Below, piece by piece: positions 17,801 to 19,222 of a DNA stretch of 19,222 nt. Each line of letters opens with the position of its first letter. Position 1 is the first letter of the stretch. Under the pieces are notes generated by a model. It searched no databases and was not told where the DNA came from. It saw only the letters and a list, made by a program, of their open reading frames with translations. Source of the DNA: Tetrahymena elliotti 4EA (taxonomy: Eukaryota > Ciliophora > Oligohymenophorea > Hymenostomatida > Tetrahymenidae). The stretch is from positions 2,082,380 through 2,101,601 of the forward strand of contig JH720298.1 in the NCBI GenBank assembly GCA_000231825.2. The letters are read 5' to 3'. The translations under genes and the position numbers were made by a program.

Positions 17801-19222
17801 TAGAGCATTATGCTAAGCCAGATCCTAATCCTATTGAGCCCATATCACCAATGTTATTCCAACTTTTAAAGAATTGAAGAATTAATATTTGATAAAGAAA
17901 TACTGAATAGAATGAATTAATAAAACAATATTAAAATTTGAATTAAATTTTGAAAAGAACAAAAAGAAATTAAATGAATGATCAACTGAGCTGAAAAAAT
18001 TTCAATTAAATCAACAATAATTAGTCAGTAAGCTTCTCATAAATTAAAATCTTTATTTTTTCCATAATTAATTTTGAAGCAATATTTTTACAAGAGGTTA
18101 AGAGTCAAGCTTGAGAGATTAGAGCATTATGCTAAGCTAGATCCTAATCCTTATGCACCCAATTCATCAATATTATTCTAACTTTTAAAGAATTATACAA
18201 ATCAAATATCGAATGAAATATTATAAAAATTAGAATTGAATCTGCAGATAAGAAATAATGAATGAGTAACCTAGCTGAAAATATGAAATAAGTCAGCATA
18301 ATTAGTCAGTCACTCAGAAATTAAAGTTTTTATTTACTCCATCATTCATTCAAAATTGTTATTTTTTACCTAAGGTTAAGAGTCAAAATTTAGAGATTAG
18401 AGAATTATGTTAAGCCAGACCCTAATCCTTATGCACCTTCTTCACCAATTTTATACTCACTTTTAAAGTAGTATAAAAGTAAAAATTGAATAAAGAAATA
18501 TTCTAAAAAATGGAAAAACATAAATTTTATTTTTACTAATTTACCTTAGGTCAAGAGTCAAATTTGAGAGAGTAGAGCATTATGCTAAGTTAGATACTAA
18601 TCCTTATGCACCCATTTCACCAATATTATTGTAACTTTTAAAGAATAATAAAAATAAATATGAAATCAAGAAATATTTAAATGAATCATCAAAATATAAA
18701 AATTTGAATTTAATCTAAAATTCTTAAAATAATGAATGAATAAGAAACTGAGCTGAATAAATATCGAGTAAACCAGCTGAAATGAAGTCATAAATAAAAG
18801 TCTGTATTTATTCCATCATTCATTCAAAAATGCATTATTAACATTCGAACACTATTTTTACTGTATGTCCAGATACAAAGTTGAGAGAGAGTGGCATTAT
18901 GCTAAACCTGATCCTAATCCTTATGCACCGATTTCACCTATATCATTGATACTTTTAATGAATAATAATAATAATATAAATTGAATAAAGAAATATTTTA
19001 AAGAATGGAAAAAAACATAAAAATTTGAAATAAATCTGATAATAATTAATGAATAAATGAGCAACTATGCCCACCAAATATCAAGTAAGCCAAAAAAAAT
19101 TAGCTAGTGCTGATATATTAAAGTCTTTATTTATTCCAACATTCATTCAAATTTTTTGTATGTTAATATTGAAACACTATTTTACACAAGGTTAAGATTC
19201 AAAACTTAGAGATTAAAGCATT
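14689..19222 (-). CDS. LRR protein gene of tandem 90-nt exons, 5' end beyond window
   Basis: On the minus strand, 14 complete 90-nt LRR exons lie at (plus coordinates) 15012-15101, 15302-15391, 15607-15696, 15883-15972, 16167-16256, 16460-16549, 16780-16869, 17110-17199, 17439-17528, 17773-17862, 18092-18181, 18370-18459, 18545-18634 and 18862-18951. One more is cut at 19186-19222. The terminal exon is 14689-14800, with TGA at 14689-14691. All start after AG, end before GTAAAA or GTAAAT, and share phase 2. Each encodes one repeat with the core NNIGEMGAQGLGSGLAQCSN followed by LQTLTLDL or variants. All are open with TAA/TAG read as Gln. Some keep distinct substitutions, for example an NLK or HSLS variant. 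The 5' end lies right of the window. The protein has at least 15 repeats and should form a long LRR solenoid; the ligand is unknown. Orientation is opposite to the left LRR gene. Confidence 0.87.
15711..15842 (-). repeat. 132-bp intron duplicate, copy 1
   Basis: Identical, base for base by my reading, to 15986-16117 (offset 275). It lies inside the intron between the exons at 15607-15696 and 15883-15972. The exons flanking the two copies differ at many positions, so identity is limited to the intron. Confidence 0.9.
15986..16117 (-). repeat. 132-bp intron duplicate, copy 2
   Basis: Identical to 15711-15842. It lies inside the intron between the exons at 15883-15972 and 16167-16256. It contains the conserved AAGCCAACCAAATTTAGTTA block and the GTCTTTATTATT segment. 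Confidence 0.9.

Larger units (their letters stand above)
15012..19222 (-). repeat. Tandem exon-intron repeat array (minus orientation)
   Basis: Fifteen units with spacings of 276-334 bp, one of 175 bp, repeat in the minus orientation. Besides the exon, each unit keeps a conserved intron block. Read on the plus strand it has AAGCCAACCAAAATTAGTCA, then TCAGTTACTCATAAATTAAA, GTCTTTATT, CATTCATTCAAAAATGC and AATATTGAAACACTATTTTT before the donor. These introns are more alike than those of the left array. This suggests that the right array expanded more recently. Confidence 0.85.

Noticed and set aside
15012..19222. CRISPR-like periodic repeats
   Set aside because: Unit spacing is about 300 bp, the repeats are degenerate coding exons with splice sites, and the genome is eukaryotic.

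Overview
The window reads as nuclear DNA of a Tetrahymena-like ciliate. It is very AT-rich. Long reading frames appear only when TAA and TAG are read as Gln and TGA as the sole stop. Introns are short (mostly 54-92 nt), start with GTA and end with AG. Standard-code ORF finding is nearly blind here, so every gene below was read by hand with the ciliate code and spliced by frame and homology.

Layout. (1) 1-575, minus: one end of an LRR gene, with an 81-nt LRR exon and a damaged upstream exon. (2) 1101-4355, plus: an LRR gene built from ten exons of exactly 90 nt, all with phase-2 introns, plus an 88-nt terminal exon. (3) 4356-5930: AT-rich spacer. (4) 5930-7380, minus: decayed ciliate transmembrane-protein gene (one frameshift, two in-frame TGA), abutting at 7400-7590 a relic of a Tc1/mariner-type (IS630 superfamily) transposase. 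(5) 8237-11156, plus: intact ten-exon gene for the dynactin p62 subunit (DCTN4), 472 aa. (6) 11632-12948, plus: intact four-exon OGFr-domain gene, 381 aa, with a PIP-box-like motif near its N-terminus. (7) 13511-14330, plus: coding-like segments of an unrecognised gene, perhaps decayed. (8) 14689-19222, minus: a second 90-nt-exon LRR gene with 14 complete LRR exons, one cut by the window edge, and a terminal exon.

The two large LRR genes point toward each other and end in related, diverged terminal exons. They form a large inverted pair of arrays around about 10 kb of single-copy sequence. Every 90-nt exon is a symmetric phase-2 module carrying one LRR of 30 residues, so units can be gained or lost without changing frame. 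All 24 complete exons in the two large genes are open and keep splice sites, which argues that these genes are expressed or only recently stopped being so. The central housekeeping genes are ordinary and appear functional. The dynamic parts are the LRR arrays and the transposon and pseudogene debris at 5.9-7.6 kb.
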